Part shown: piece by piece, positions 1 to 9,783 of the stretch | How positions within the stretch are numbered: position 1 is the first letter of the stretch | Layout: every line of letters starts with the position of its first letter | Assembly: GCA_017656235.1 (NCBI GenBank) | Contig: JACDOF010000004.1 | Location: 62,001-126,000 of the forward strand | DNA: 64,000 bases | Reading direction: 5' to 3' | Origin: Brevibacillus sp. | GTDB taxonomy: Bacteria; Bacillota; Bacilli; Brevibacillales; Brevibacillaceae | The notes under the pieces: generated by a model | Database searches by the model: none | Seen by the model: only the letters and a program-made list of their open reading frames with translations | What the model was told of the DNA's origin: nothing | Program-made: the position numbers and the translations under genes

Positions 1-1
1 G

Positions 2-502
2 TACTGCACACCGGAGCAGCTGGAAGAGCTGACGCAGATCATTCGCCAAAAAGGGAATCTGGTCATCCACACGATTGACACAGAAGTGATCTCCAAAGAA
101 GAGGCGTATGCGGAATTGTCGAAAACGAACTTCCTCATAGAGGCCCGTACCATCCGCTCCGGACAGGTGCTGGAGTTTGACGGAGATATCCTGATTCTTG
201 GCGACGTCAACCCTGGCGGGACGGTGAAAAGTACGGGCAGTATTTACGTCATGGGCAGCCTGCGCGGTGTCGCTCATGCTGGCATCAACGGGGATACCGG
301 CAAGGTGATCGCCTCATCCTCGCTCCAGCCGACCCAACTGCGGATCGCCGAGGTGATCAGCAGACCCGGTGACGAGTGGGTGAATGCGAAGGGCGTCGCC
401 GAGTTTGCTTATTTGGAAGATGGAAAAATGCTGGTAGCCAAGATGAGCTACCTGCATCGCGTCAGGCCGGACTTCGGATGGAAAAAAGCGTTCGGCTTGT
501 AG
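2..502 (+). CDS. minC: Septum site-determining protein MinC (5'-truncated by window edge)
   Basis: MinC is the FtsZ-polymerisation inhibitor that MinD recruits to the membrane so that division does not occur at the poles. About 166 C-terminal residues are visible, open from base 2. They cover the end of the N-terminal domain and the whole right-handed beta-helix C-terminal domain, with the family signatures FDGDILILGDVNPGG, GSIYVMGSLRG and VAHAG. minD begins 18 nt downstream, so the two are co-transcribed. The true start and any upstream mreBCD genes lie outside the window. Identification is firm; only the N terminus is missing. Confidence 0.95.
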   Translation, partial: YCTPEQLEELTQIIRQKGNLVIHTIDTEVISKEEAYAELSKTNFLIEARTIRSGQVLEFDGDILILGDVNPGGTVKSTGSIYVMGSLRGVAHAGINGDTGKVIASSSLQPTQLRIAEVISRPGDEWVNAKGVAEFAYLEDGKMLVAKMSYLHRVRPDFGWKKAFGL

Positions 503-520
503 GAAGAGGAGGTAAGCGTA

Positions 521-1315
521 TTGGGCATCGCGATTGTCGTAACTTCAGGCAAAGGTGGAGTAGGCAAAACGACGACTTCAGCAAACATTGGGAGTGCGCT
601 GGCACTTCTCGGTCAAAAAGTATGCATGGTCGATACGGATATAGGACTCCGCAACCTTGATGTGGTGATGGGTCTGGAGAACCGCATCCTGTACGACCTG
701 GTCGATGTGGCGACAGGAACGTGCGCGCTGCAAAAGGCGCTGATCAACGACAAGCGCTTTGAAAATCTGGCCCTGCTGCCTGCCGCCCAAACCAAGGATA
801 AAAGTGCCGTTACCCCGGAGCAGATGGAAGAGATCATTACGCAGCTAAAGCGCGAATATGATTATGTCATCATCGATTGTCCCGCTGGAATTGAGCAGGG
901 CTTCCGGAACGCAGTCAGCGGTGCGGACCAGGCGATTGTCGTCACCACACCGGAGAAGGCGGCAGTGCGCGACGCCGACCGGATCATCGGGTTATTGGAA
1001 AGAGAAAAGGTGGGTATGCCCAAATTGGTCATCAACCGAGTCCGTGCGCACATGGTGAAAAGCGGCGACATGCTGGATGTGGAAGACATTCTGGGAGTTC
1101 TGGCCATTGACTTGATCGGTGTCGTGCCTGATGATGAATATGTGATCAAGTCGGCCAATTCCGGGGAGCCGGCTGTGATGAATCACGAATCACGTGCTTC
1201 GCTTGCTTATCGCAACATCGCGCGACGCCTGCTTGGGGAGTCGGTTCCGCTGCTGCCCTTGGAAGAAAAGAAAGGCGTTTTCAGCAGGATGCGCAAATTT
1301 TTGGGATTGACATAA
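521..1315 (+). CDS. minD: Septum site-determining ATPase MinD
   Basis: Membrane-associated ATPase that carries MinC to the membrane for division-site selection. The 264-residue product has the deviant Walker A motif GKGGVGKT at residues 10-17, with the signature lysine K11 and the P-loop lysine K16, then DTDIGLRNLD and the Walker B-like VIIDCPAG. It ends in a short amphipathic segment (FSRMRKFLGL) of the type that serves as membrane-targeting sequence. The start is a TTG with a strong GGAGGT ribosome site 7 nt upstream. It follows minC closely. A weak terminator-like hairpin separates it from rodA. Confidence 0.96.
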   Translation: MGIAIVVTSGKGGVGKTTTSANIGSALALLGQKVCMVDTDIGLRNLDVVMGLENRILYDLVDVATGTCALQKALINDKRFENLALLPAAQTKDKSAVTPEQMEEIITQLKREYDYVIIDCPAGIEQGFRNAVSGADQAIVVTTPEKAAVRDADRIIGLLEREKVGMPKLVINRVRAHMVKSGDMLDVEDILGVLAIDLIGVVPDDEYVIKSANSGEPAVMNHESRASLAYRNIARRLLGESVPLLPLEEKKGVFSRMRKFLGLT

Positions 1316-1365
1316 GTGGCGATTGGCAGAGGAATGAATGCGCCAAACTGTCATCAGGGAACACG

Positions 1366-1396
1366 GAACAGGGGATTTCGCTCCTGTTTCTTTTAT
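1366..1396 (+). terminator. Possible terminator after minD
   Basis: A GAACAGG/CCTGTTT hairpin is followed by the T-rich tract TCTTTTAT, in the gap between minD and rodA. The stem is short, so termination is probably partial and rodA may still be read from the min operon. Confidence 0.45.
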
Positions 1397-1416
1397 GTCC
1401 AGAGGAGGGGGATAGT

Positions 1417-2547
1417 GTGGATCTGGAGAAGCGTCACCTGAAAGAACTGGACTGGACGATCCTGCTGATTCTGGTCGGATTGGGCGCTTACAGTTACTTG
1501 GGGATATCCGGATCAGCGGCGGGTCTTGAGACCGCCCAGAAACAGGTGGTGTGGTATGTACTCGGCTTTATCGTACTCGGTGCCAGCCTGCTGATTGACT
1601 ATCAGCTGTACAAAGGTCTGGCCTACCTTTTGTACGGAATTGGCATTGTGCTGTTGATTGGCGTTCTGTTTACACCTCCGATCAACAATGCCACCAGTTG
1701 GTACGATTTGGGGCCTGTGTTGTTTCAACCGTCGGAAATCATGAAGCTGTTCATCATCCTGGCTACCGCCCGTTATTTGGCCAAACAGAGCGAAAACCCG
1801 GATCGGTTCAGCAAGTTTTACCATCTGTTTCCTCCTGCTCTTCTGGTCGGTGTCCCGCTTGTTCTCGTCCTGATTCAACCTGATTTGGGTACGGCGATGG
1901 TTTACGTGGGCATTCTCGCCTCCATGCTCGTCGTCGGCGGGATACGCCTGCGCCATGTCCTGTACCTGGGGTCGATGGTCGGAAGCTTCTTTGCGGGCAT
2001 GACCTTGCTGTACTTCTACCACAAGGAGCTGTTTTTCAAGATCATCAAACCTTATCAGTGGGACCGGATTGTCTACTGGCTGAACCCCGACCTTGAGGCA
2101 ATGGGGAGAGGGTTTCAATTGAAGCAGTCACTGATTGCAATCGGTTCGGGCCAGTTGATGGGAAAAGGAATGAACACCGCGACACAAGCCAGCTACGGTT
2201 GGGTGCCGGTGGGCGAAAGCGATTTTATCTTTACCGTGATCGCTGAGCGGCTGGGGTTCGTCGGTGCCGGAGTCATGATGATGCTCTTTTTCTTCCTGGT
2301 TTACCGGATGATTCGGATCGGCATGGAAGCCAAAGACGCCTTTGGCTCTTACGTGGTGGCGGGAGTTGTCGGCATGATCTCCTTTCAAGTGTTTGAGAAC
2401 ATCGGCATGACGATTCAACTGATGCCGATTACGGGGCTGCCGCTGCCATTTATCAGCTATGGGGGCAGTTCCCTGCTCAGCAACTTTTTGATCGTCGGCA
2501 TTGTCCTCAATATCGGAATGCGCAAGCAGAAGCTGATGTTTGACTAG
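1417..2547 (+). CDS. rodA: SEDS peptidoglycan glycosyltransferase RodA
   Basis: Polytopic membrane glycosyltransferase of the FtsW/RodA/SpoVE (SEDS) family that polymerises lipid II during cylindrical growth. The 376-residue protein has about ten hydrophobic segments and the family motifs IQPDLGTA, PVGESDFIF and PLPFISYGGSS near the C terminus. Adjacency to minCD favours RodA over FtsW or SpoVE. The chosen start is a GTG about 7 nt after AGAGGAGGGG; another GTG overlaps it two bases upstream in a different frame. In B. subtilis minD is followed directly by spoIVFA, so rodA and cspA sit in an inserted position here. Confidence 0.92.
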   Translation: MDLEKRHLKELDWTILLILVGLGAYSYLGISGSAAGLETAQKQVVWYVLGFIVLGASLLIDYQLYKGLAYLLYGIGIVLLIGVLFTPPINNATSWYDLGPVLFQPSEIMKLFIILATARYLAKQSENPDRFSKFYHLFPPALLVGVPLVLVLIQPDLGTAMVYVGILASMLVVGGIRLRHVLYLGSMVGSFFAGMTLLYFYHKELFFKIIKPYQWDRIVYWLNPDLEAMGRGFQLKQSLIAIGSGQLMGKGMNTATQASYGWVPVGESDFIFTVIAERLGFVGAGVMMMLFFFLVYRMIRIGMEAKDAFGSYVVAGVVGMISFQVFENIGMTIQLMPITGLPLPFISYGGSSLLSNFLIVGIVLNIGMRKQKLMFD

Positions 2548-2583
2548 GGCCTGCTGACACCGCGCGAAGTTACAAAATCAGGC

Positions 2584-2612
2584 GTGACAAAATGCGAAAG
2601 GTGTGCTATGAT
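2584..2612 (+). promoter_or_regulatory. SigA-type promoter of the cspA leader
   Basis: GTGACA, a 17-nt spacer, then TATGAT, placing the transcription start near 2619. It lies about 200 nt before the cspA start codon, so the transcript carries a long untranslated leader. Confidence 0.75.
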
Positions 2613-2618
2613 CTTATG

Positions 2619-2818
2619 TAAGTTAACCATTTTACTGGTCCAAGTGATTTGATGGATTGGCTGATTTGACCGTACAGGCAAGAGATGTCACCATGTGATC
2701 AAATCTCTTGCCGTGTGCGGTTTTTTCGTTACCAGCAAGTTGTCGAGGGGAAAAAGTAAAAGGGTTAACGCACTATTAGCTCCGCTAGACGGCGGAATTG
2801 TGTAGGAGGTTTATTTAC
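2619..2818 (+). promoter_or_regulatory. Structured 5' leader of the cold-shock gene, possible attenuator or sRNA
   Basis: The roughly 200-nt leader contains a near-perfect 17-bp hairpin (2670-2720) followed by six T, which reads as an intrinsic terminator. The segment 2622-2635 (GTTAACCATTTTAC) is complementary at 13 of 14 positions to 2756-2769 (GTAAAAGGGTTAAC). A long-range helix could therefore enclose the terminator hairpin. Either a short RNA of about 110 nt ends at the terminator, or the element controls read-through into cspA. I do not recognise it as a known riboswitch class. Confidence 0.6.
2670..2726 (+). terminator. Intrinsic terminator inside the cspA leader
   Basis: Arms 2670-2686 and 2703-2720 pair over 17 bp with a single bulged G and are followed by TTTTTT at 2721-2726. 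The loop is 16 nt (2687-2702). The stem is far stronger than needed for simple leader folding. Confidence 0.75.
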
Positions 2819-3019
2819 ATGCAACAAGGTACGGTAAAATGGTTTAACGCTGAAAAGGGATACGGCTTCATCCAGGTAGAAGGTGGAGATGACGTATTCG
2901 TTCACTACAGCGCGATCCAATCGCCAGGTTTCAAGACCCTCGAAGAAGGCCAACGGGTAGAGTTTGAAATCGTACAAGGCAACCGCGGTCCGCAGGCAGC
3001 CAACGTCATCAAGCTGTAA
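2819..3019 (+). CDS. Cold-shock protein, CspA/CspB family
   Basis: Single cold-shock domain of 66 residues, the normal family length. It binds single-stranded RNA/DNA as an RNA chaperone through the RNP1 motif KGYGFIQV and the RNP2 motif VFVHYSAI, both intact. The start ATG is set by TAGGAGGT 8 nt upstream; an upstream in-frame extension (MCRRFIY) is rejected because it would overlap that ribosome site. It is monocistronic, with its own promoter, a long structured leader and a strong terminator. Which paralogue (cspB, C or D) it corresponds to cannot be decided from sequence alone. Confidence 0.95.
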   Translation: MQQGTVKWFNAEKGYGFIQVEGGDDVFVHYSAIQSPGFKTLEEGQRVEFEIVQGNRGPQAANVIKL

Positions 3020-3035
3020 TCGGAAGCAAACCATG

Positions 3036-3065
3036 AAGCAGTCTCCAAGCGAGACTGCTTTTTTT
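3036..3065 (+). terminator. Terminator of the cold-shock gene
   Basis: AAGCAGTCTC and GAGACTGCTT form a perfect 10-bp stem with a 5-nt loop, followed by a T run. Confidence 0.9.
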
Positions 3066-3154
3066 GGTGCCTTTTTGGAAGGAGCCGTCGCCCGCATAAA
3101 GCAGGTGTACAAGTCATAGGATGATACCAACGTCCAGTGGGAGGAGAGATGGCC

Positions 3155-3946
3155 ATGTTCGATGAAGTGGAACGCGTACGTGAGCGGCGGCGGGAGAGGG
3201 TGGAACAGATTCGTTTACAGGGGCGGGACAGCCTGCCTCCCTATTTGCACGAAGTAAGCGATCCGATTGAGGAGGCGTATGTGCCAGGGAACAACTACGG
3301 AAGGCTTTGGCCCAACGAAACACGCCCGCCGGGAACGCCGAAGCAGGAGAGACTGGGTATGCAGCTGCTGGGATCGCTGCTGCTGGTTGGAGCGGCCTGC
3401 CTGCTGTTTCAGTCGTCGATCCCCTTTCCTCCTTCATGGAAAGAAACGGCACGTGAGGTGATGACACGCGACTTCAACTTTGAGGGAGTGGCAGTCTGGT
3501 ACGAGTCTCGCTTCGGCACGCCACCCAGCGTCCTTCCTGTCCTGACGCCCCAACCCTCGACGATTCCAGCGGCATCAGAAAAACCGCTTGCGACCTGGCA
3601 GTTTCCGCAGGAGTGGCGGCTGGTCAAGCCATACGACCCGTCCAGTGCCAAGTTGGTCATCGACGTAGGAGAGGAAGGGGGGGTGACCAATGGCGAAACC
3701 GGATGGGTCACATATGTGGGGGAGAAGCCGGGTTTTGGGACCACCGTGGTGGTGAGACTAGCTTCTGGACGGGAAGTGTGGTACGGCAACTTTGAACAGG
3801 TGAACGTGACGGTTAACGATTGGGTTAACCCGGGGGATGTATTGGGACGGGCCAAGGCATTTAGCGGGAAAGCACGATATCTGTATCTGGCGCTTCTGGA
3901 GAAAGACCAGTTTGTCGATCCGATGGACGTGATTGAGCTTGAGTGA
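3155..3946 (+). CDS. spoIVFA: Stage IV sporulation protein FA (SpoIVFA-like, degenerate M23 domain)
   Basis: Mother-cell membrane protein that holds the SpoIVFB protease inactive until a forespore signal arrives. The 263-residue product matches the B. subtilis length. It has a charged N terminus, one membrane span near residues 70-92 and an extracytoplasmic LytM/M23-like C-terminal domain. The catalytic histidine motifs of active M23 peptidases are absent: the usual H-x-H region reads VWYGNFEQV. This fits a regulatory rather than hydrolytic role. ATG at 3155 lies 8 nt from GGGAGGAG; ATG 3149 is too close to it. The stop overlaps the spoIVFB start region. Confidence 0.85.
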   Translation: MFDEVERVRERRRERVEQIRLQGRDSLPPYLHEVSDPIEEAYVPGNNYGRLWPNETRPPGTPKQERLGMQLLGSLLLVGAACLLFQSSIPFPPSWKETAREVMTRDFNFEGVAVWYESRFGTPPSVLPVLTPQPSTIPAASEKPLATWQFPQEWRLVKPYDPSSAKLVIDVGEEGGVTNGETGWVTYVGEKPGFGTTVVVRLASGREVWYGNFEQVNVTVNDWVNPGDVLGRAKAFSGKARYLYLALLEKDQFVDPMDVIELE

Positions 3947-4778
3947 GCGTCGGATGTTCGGCATCCGGCTGCGCATTCATCCCTTGTTTTGGCTGGTGGT
4001 CGGACTTTCGGCAGCAGCCGGATACTTTGTGGAGACCCTGACGTTGTTCGTGATCGTGATCATTCACGAATTGGGACACATTGCAGCCGCGCGAGAGTTG
4101 GGATGGCAGATCAACGAGATTCAGCTTTTGCCGTTTGGCGGGGTAGCGGAGCTTGATGATGAACTGGCGGTTGATCCGCTGGAGGAAATCGTCATCGCCG
4201 TCGCGGGGCCGTTTATGAACGTGGCCATGGTAGCTTTATCCCTGCTCTTTTGGAAAACGGGCATCTGGTCCAGGGAATGGACTGATTTTTTTATTACCAG
4301 CAACTGGTTGATCGCCGGATTTAACCTGCTTCCGGTCTGGCCGTTGGACGGCGGGCGCATCGTACAGTCGCTGCTCTGTTATGGTCTGCCTTATCGCTGG
4401 GCGGTGCTTGGTTCACTTGGCGCAAGCAGTTTGCTTGCCGGTACCATGTTGGGAATCGGTGTGCTTCAACAGCATATCCAGTTGGTTGCCGTTTCCACGT
4501 ACCTGGCTGTCATCAATGCCAAGGCATTTGTCCGCTTCCCTTATCACTTTGTGCGCTTCCTGATCGGCAAACATGCCGCATGCGGCGGCAGGTATCGTCA
4601 CATACGCCCGGTGCGGGTGGAGCCGACGGCGACACTTCTGGAAGCTGTGCAGCACCTGCGGAAAGGGCAGTTTCATCTCTTTCATGTAAGCGGCAGAGGC
4701 ATCGTCGATGAACGGCAGGTATTGCAGGCTCTGCTTTTTGAAAAACGGTATCAGGAACCGATCACTTACCTGTTTTGA
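3933..4778 (+). CDS. spoIVFB: Intramembrane metalloprotease SpoIVFB (S2P family)
   Basis: Site-2 protease that cleaves pro-sigma-K in the mother cell. It is hydrophobic with several spans, with zinc motif HELGH at residues 45-49 and the second metal ligand in WPLDGG (Asp139), both intact. The C-terminal part from about residue 215 resembles the CBS-type ATP-sensing domain of SpoIVFB. The start is uncertain: TTG 3933 and TTG 3939 overlap the spoIVFA stop, while ATG 3954 would give a protein beginning MFGIRLRIHP. Overlap with spoIVFA supports translational coupling of inhibitor and protease. Confidence 0.9.
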   Translation: MSLSERRMFGIRLRIHPLFWLVVGLSAAAGYFVETLTLFVIVIIHELGHIAAARELGWQINEIQLLPFGGVAELDDELAVDPLEEIVIAVAGPFMNVAMVALSLLFWKTGIWSREWTDFFITSNWLIAGFNLLPVWPLDGGRIVQSLLCYGLPYRWAVLGSLGASSLLAGTMLGIGVLQQHIQLVAVSTYLAVINAKAFVRFPYHFVRFLIGKHAACGGRYRHIRPVRVEPTATLLEAVQHLRKGQFHLFHVSGRGIVDERQVLQALLFEKRYQEPITYLF

Positions 4779-4844
4779 GGGGCTTGGCACACTCCTTTAC
4801 CAGCGTGGTACAATGAGAGCAATCCCTGTGAGGAGGCGCCGAAG

Positions 4845-6350
4845 ATGAAGCAGATTGTTGTCGACAGACGGGCCAACCAGACGCGGATTGCCTTGCTGGA
4901 AGGCGGAAAGCTGGTGGAGTTGTCGGTAGAGACGGCGGAACCGGACCGGATCGGCAATGTCTACCGCGGCCGGGTCACAGACGTGCTGCCGGGGATGCAG
5001 GCCGCATTCGTCGATATCGGGTTTGAGAAAAACGCCTATTTGTACATAGATGACATTGAACCGCTCGACCGCCGTTCGGCAGCAAGTGGCGGGAGCCGGC
5101 AGGGGATTCGGCAGCTTGTGCAGCGCGGCGCGGAACGGCTGGTCCAGGTTGTCAAAGAAGGCATTGGCGACAAGGGACCGCGGATTACGACCAGAATCAG
5201 CATCCCCGGTCGCTATCTGGTTTATCTGCCGGATGGGCGCGAGGTGACGGTTTCGCGGCGGATTGAGGACGGGGCAGAGCGAACAAGGTTGGTACAGCTT
5301 GTCAGCGGTTTGAAAACAGCAGAGGAAGGAGTGATTCTGCGGACAGCCGCCGCCGCGGTATCGGAAGCGCAGCTCTCCGCAGAACTGGCGGCGCTCAGGG
5401 CGGCATGGAAACAGGCACTTGAGCGGACCAGGGAGGTCAAATCGCCCTGTCTGGTATTCCAGGCAGCGGACATGGTGCTTAGAACCGTACGGGATCTGCT
5501 CACACCGGAAGTGGATGAGCTGCTTGTCGAAGACGGAGCGGCCTATCGCCGAATCAAGGAGGAAGTTTCCTCCTATGCTCCGGAACTGGTCAACCGGGTG
5601 ACGCTCTATCGCGGGAAACAGCCGCTGTTTGAAGCTCTGGGCATCGAGCGGGAGTTGGACAAGACGCTGAAGCGGCAGATCTGGCTGAAAAGCGGCGGAT
5701 TTATCGTGATCGACCGCACGGAGGCCATGACCGTGATAGACGTCAATACAGGCAAGTTTACCGGTAAAAGCTCACAGCAGCTGGAGGAAACGGTTACCGC
5801 AACCAATCTGGAAGCAGCTGTTGAGATTGCCCGCCAGATCCGCTTGCGTGATCTTGGCGGCATGATCCTCATCGACTTTATCGACATGCAGAGTGAAAGC
5901 AACCGCGCGCAGGTGCTCAAGAAACTGCAGGCGGAAGTGGCCAAAGACAGGACCTCTACCTACGTATACGGGATAACCCGGCTCGGCTTGGTGGAGATGA
6001 CCAGAAAAAAGGTGCGGCAGAGCCTGAGTGAAGCGTTGACGATGCCCTGTCCTGCCTGTGGCGGGAATGGACGAATCCTGTCCACAGCGGAACTGGCCAG
6101 AAGGCTGGAGACAGAACTGACCGGCCTGGTCAAAAACCAGGGAGCGGAGGCGGTGATTGCCGAACTGCCTGCTTCGCTGCACGAGCGCTATACGGAAAAC
6201 GGAGGCAGGGAATGGAGACGGTTGGAGCAGGAGCTTTCGTGCACCCTTTACCTGCACAAAGCCGAATGGATGAGGCCGGATCAATACCACATCCGCTACG
6301 CCGGAACTGAGGCGGAGGCGGACCGGAACAACTTATCAACATCCCCTTGA
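4845..6350 (+). CDS. rng: Ribonuclease E/G family endoribonuclease
   Basis: 5'-end-dependent endoribonuclease of the RNase E/G family, acting in rRNA/mRNA processing. The 501 residues start with an S1-like RNA-binding segment (VYRGRVTDVLPGMQAAFVDIG), followed by the catalytic core with acidic residues in DRTEAMTVIDVNTG and GGMILIDFIDM, then a zinc-link-type CPACGGNG motif. Length matches RNase G rather than the longer RNase E with its C-terminal scaffold. GAGGAGG precedes the ATG. B. subtilis lacks this enzyme and uses RNase Y and J, so its presence helps separate this genome from that group. It lies directly upstream of rplU, a common arrangement. Confidence 0.92.
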   Translation: MKQIVVDRRANQTRIALLEGGKLVELSVETAEPDRIGNVYRGRVTDVLPGMQAAFVDIGFEKNAYLYIDDIEPLDRRSAASGGSRQGIRQLVQRGAERLVQVVKEGIGDKGPRITTRISIPGRYLVYLPDGREVTVSRRIEDGAERTRLVQLVSGLKTAEEGVILRTAAAAVSEAQLSAELAALRAAWKQALERTREVKSPCLVFQAADMVLRTVRDLLTPEVDELLVEDGAAYRRIKEEVSSYAPELVNRVTLYRGKQPLFEALGIERELDKTLKRQIWLKSGGFIVIDRTEAMTVIDVNTGKFTGKSSQQLEETVTATNLEAAVEIARQIRLRDLGGMILIDFIDMQSESNRAQVLKKLQAEVAKDRTSTYVYGITRLGLVEMTRKKVRQSLSEALTMPCPACGGNGRILSTAELARRLETELTGLVKNQGAEAVIAELPASLHERYTENGGREWRRLEQELSCTLYLHKAEWMRPDQYHIRYAGTEAEADRNNLSTSP

Positions 6351-6376
6351 CGTAAAGCAGACTTCTGTGGTATCCT
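6347..6376 (+). promoter_or_regulatory. SigA-type promoter of rplU
   Basis: TTGACG, an 18-nt spacer and TATCCT. The -35 box overlaps the stop codon of the RNase G gene. Confidence 0.6.
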
Positions 6377-6382
6377 ACTGTT

Positions 6383-6533
6383 TGTTACGCAGATATGCTT
6401 GTCACCTCAAGCATACTGTAACCGCTCGAAACAGGTAATTCAAGCTGGCGAGGCAGTCCGCCCCTTTTCAGGTAATCGCGGAATGACAGCCACACCTGCA
6501 GAGGCGAGTCTGAGTATAGGAGGTGCTATTCTG
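6383..6533 (+). promoter_or_regulatory. L21 (rplU) mRNA leader
   Basis: About 150 nt of untranslated leader precede rplU. It contains the hairpin TATGCTTG/CAAGCATA at 6394-6415 and a second structured part ending in the TAGGAGGTG ribosome site. Position and length fit the Firmicutes L21 leader, through which ribosomal protein excess is thought to repress its own operon. The match is by position and general structure, not by a covariance model. Confidence 0.5.
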
Positions 6534-6845
6534 ATGTACGCAATCATTGAAACTGGCGGTAAACAGTACAAAGTAGAAGAGGGTACTGTGCTCTACATCG
6601 AGAAACTGCCGAATGCCGAAGGAGAGAGCGTAACCTTTGACAAGGTGCTGCTCGTGAGCAAAGATGGCAAAGTGACAGCCGGTTCTCCGACCGTTGCAGG
6701 TGCCACCGTTACCGGCAAAGTGGAAAAACACGGCAAAGGCGCAAAGATTATCGTCTACAAGTACAAAGCAAAGAAAAACTACCGCCGTAAACAAGGCCAT
6801 CGTCAGCCGTACAGCAAAGTTGTGATTGAAAAAATCAACGCCTGA
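6534..6845 (+). CDS. rplU: 50S ribosomal protein L21
   Basis: Large-subunit protein that binds 23S rRNA. The 103 residues begin [17 protein letters not shown], the L21 signature, and end in the basic [17 protein letters not shown] segment. ATG 6534 follows TAGGAGGTG with normal spacing; the longer in-frame reading from 6399 is leader sequence. It is the first gene of the conserved rplU-prp-rpmA operon, with prp 10 nt downstream. Confidence 0.98.
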   Translation: MYAIIETGGKQYKVEEGTVLYIEKLPNAEGESVTFDKVLLVSKDGKVTAGSPTVAGATVTGKVEKHGKGAKIIVYKYKAKKNYRRKQGHRQPYSKVVIEKINA

Positions 6846-6855
6846 TGGTGAACGT

Positions 6856-7212
6856 ATGATAGAAGTCACCGTACGTCGGATGAGGCAGGACATCAGCGAG
6901 ATCGAAATCAAGGGACATGCCAACGCCGCGGAATACGGCAAGGACATTGTCTGTTCCGCGGTATCGGCAATCACCTTCGGCATGCTGAACGCCGTGCATC
7001 AGAACCTGGGCATCGTCCCGGATGTTGAGCAGGCAGATCAGGGAGGCGGGTTTCTCCGCTGGCGTGTCCATCATGTTGACGACGAGACACTCCAAGAGAA
7101 ACTGCAACTGCTTGCGGAAAGCATGGTGATTTCGTTCCTGGCTGTTGCAGACCAGTACGGACAATACGTTACGGTTATTGATACCAAATACCAAGGAGGT
7201 GCATCACGATGA
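6856..7212 (+). CDS. prp: Ribosomal-processing cysteine protease Prp (YsxB family)
   Basis: Small cysteine protease that removes the N-terminal extension of L27. In 118 residues it carries the catalytic histidine in [14 protein letters not shown] and the catalytic cysteine in [10 protein letters not shown], both intact. It lies between rplU and rpmA as in other Firmicutes. Its substrate sequence is present in the next gene. The final codons overlap the rpmA start (ATGA), indicating coupled translation. ATG 6856 is chosen because an upstream in-frame start would overlap the L21 coding end. Confidence 0.93.
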   Translation: MIEVTVRRMRQDISEIEIKGHANAAEYGKDIVCSAVSAITFGMLNAVHQNLGIVPDVEQADQGGGFLRWRVHHVDDETLQEKLQLLAESMVISFLAVADQYGQYVTVIDTKYQGGASR

Positions 7213-7508
7213 ACATGCTGTTTACTGTGGATTTGCAGTTTTTTGCATCCAAAAAAGGGGTAGGTTCCACCAAGAACGGTCGTGACTCCATTGCGAAACG
7301 GCTGGGCACCAAGCGCGGTGACGGTCAATTCGTGAAGGCCGGCAACATTCTGGTTCGTCAACGCGGCACCAAGATTTACCCTGGTGTTAATGTGGGAATC
7401 GGCGGCGACGACACGCTGTTTGCCAAAGTGGACGGTATCGTTCGTTTCAAGCGCTTGGGCCGTGACCGCAAACAAGTGGTCATCGAACCGGTTACTGCAC
7501 AAGCGTAA
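7209..7508 (+). CDS. rpmA: 50S ribosomal protein L27 with Prp-cleavable N terminus
   Basis: Large-subunit protein whose N terminus reaches the peptidyl-transferase centre. The 99-residue precursor begins [17 protein letters not shown]. The hydrophobic extension ending in LQFF is the known Prp cleavage signal in Firmicutes, and the mature protein would begin ASKKG. The rest ([28 protein letters not shown]) is typical L27. AAGGAGGTG precedes the ATG and a strong terminator follows. Confidence 0.98.
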   Translation: MNMLFTVDLQFFASKKGVGSTKNGRDSIAKRLGTKRGDGQFVKAGNILVRQRGTKIYPGVNVGIGGDDTLFAKVDGIVRFKRLGRDRKQVVIEPVTAQA

Positions 7509-7523
7509 AAGTTATACAACCAG

Positions 7524-7551
7524 AACCCAGCCTGGCGCTGGGTTTTCTTTT
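7524..7551 (+). terminator. Terminator of the rplU-prp-rpmA operon
   Basis: AACCCAGC/GCTGGGTT stem with a 5-nt loop, then TTCTTTTT. Confidence 0.88.
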
Positions 7552-7627
7552 TGTCGCTGTTGTGATGTGCTACAATAGGAAAATAGTGATGAAATGTGGA
7601 GAAAATAATCCTTATCAGGTGGGGACG

Positions 7628-9501
<1,874 letters not shown>

Positions 9502-9513
9502 CAGAAACACCTT

Positions 9514-9639
9514 CTCTTATCTAGAGCAGGCTGAGGGACTGGCCCGATGAAGCCCGGCAGCCGACCAGCCGACGCACTGTCAGCAGTGCGCGGCCGGCAC
9601 GGTGCTAATTCCTGCAGGAGTATTCCTGAGAGATAAGAG
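9514..9639 (+). promoter_or_regulatory. SAM-I (S-box) riboswitch aptamer
   Basis: The S-box consensus is clear: P1 arms CTCTTATC (9514-9521) and GATAAGAG (9632-9639), the core CTGAGGGACTGGCCCGATGAAGCCCGG, and GGTGCTAATTCC before the last helix. Bases 9635-9642 (AAGAGGTT) can instead pair with AACCTCTT at 9752, giving the antiterminator expected of this class. With SAM bound, P1 forms and the terminator at 9752 closes. The first plus-strand gene beyond is pheB at 10119, so the likely target is the pheB-hom-thrC-thrB operon; this is an inference. Confidence 0.93.
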
Positions 9640-9650
9640 GTTGCAGCAGA

Positions 9651-9733
9651 CAAAGCGAGTTCTGACAGGAGAGCGGCCATTTTCCGCACAAACTGGAGTG
9701 AAGAGGAAAATGGCTGCTTCTCCCTATCCAGAC
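9651..9733 (+). repeat. Intergenic repeat, copy A (with internal hairpin)
   Basis: Bases 9651-9670 (CAAAGCGAGTTCTGACAGGA) are identical to 16168-16187, and GGAAAATGGC... at 9705-9733 matches 16185-16213 at about 24 of 29 positions. Between these two blocks copy A has 34 extra bases which, with the second block, form a hairpin (GCGGCCATTTTCC pairing with GGAAAATGGCTGC). It lies between the SAM aptamer and its terminator. Confidence 0.6.
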
Positions 9734-9751
9734 ACCCTTTCTCTACACGCT

Positions 9752-9782
9752 AACCTCTTTTCTCCCGGGAAAAGAGGTTTTT
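9752..9782 (+). terminator. Riboswitch-controlled terminator
   Basis: AACCTCTTTTC and GAAAAGAGGTT form an 11-bp stem with a 6-nt loop, followed by TTTTT. The 5' arm is complementary to the 3' strand of riboswitch helix P1, which completes the S-box expression platform. Confidence 0.88.
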
Positions 9783-9783
9783 C

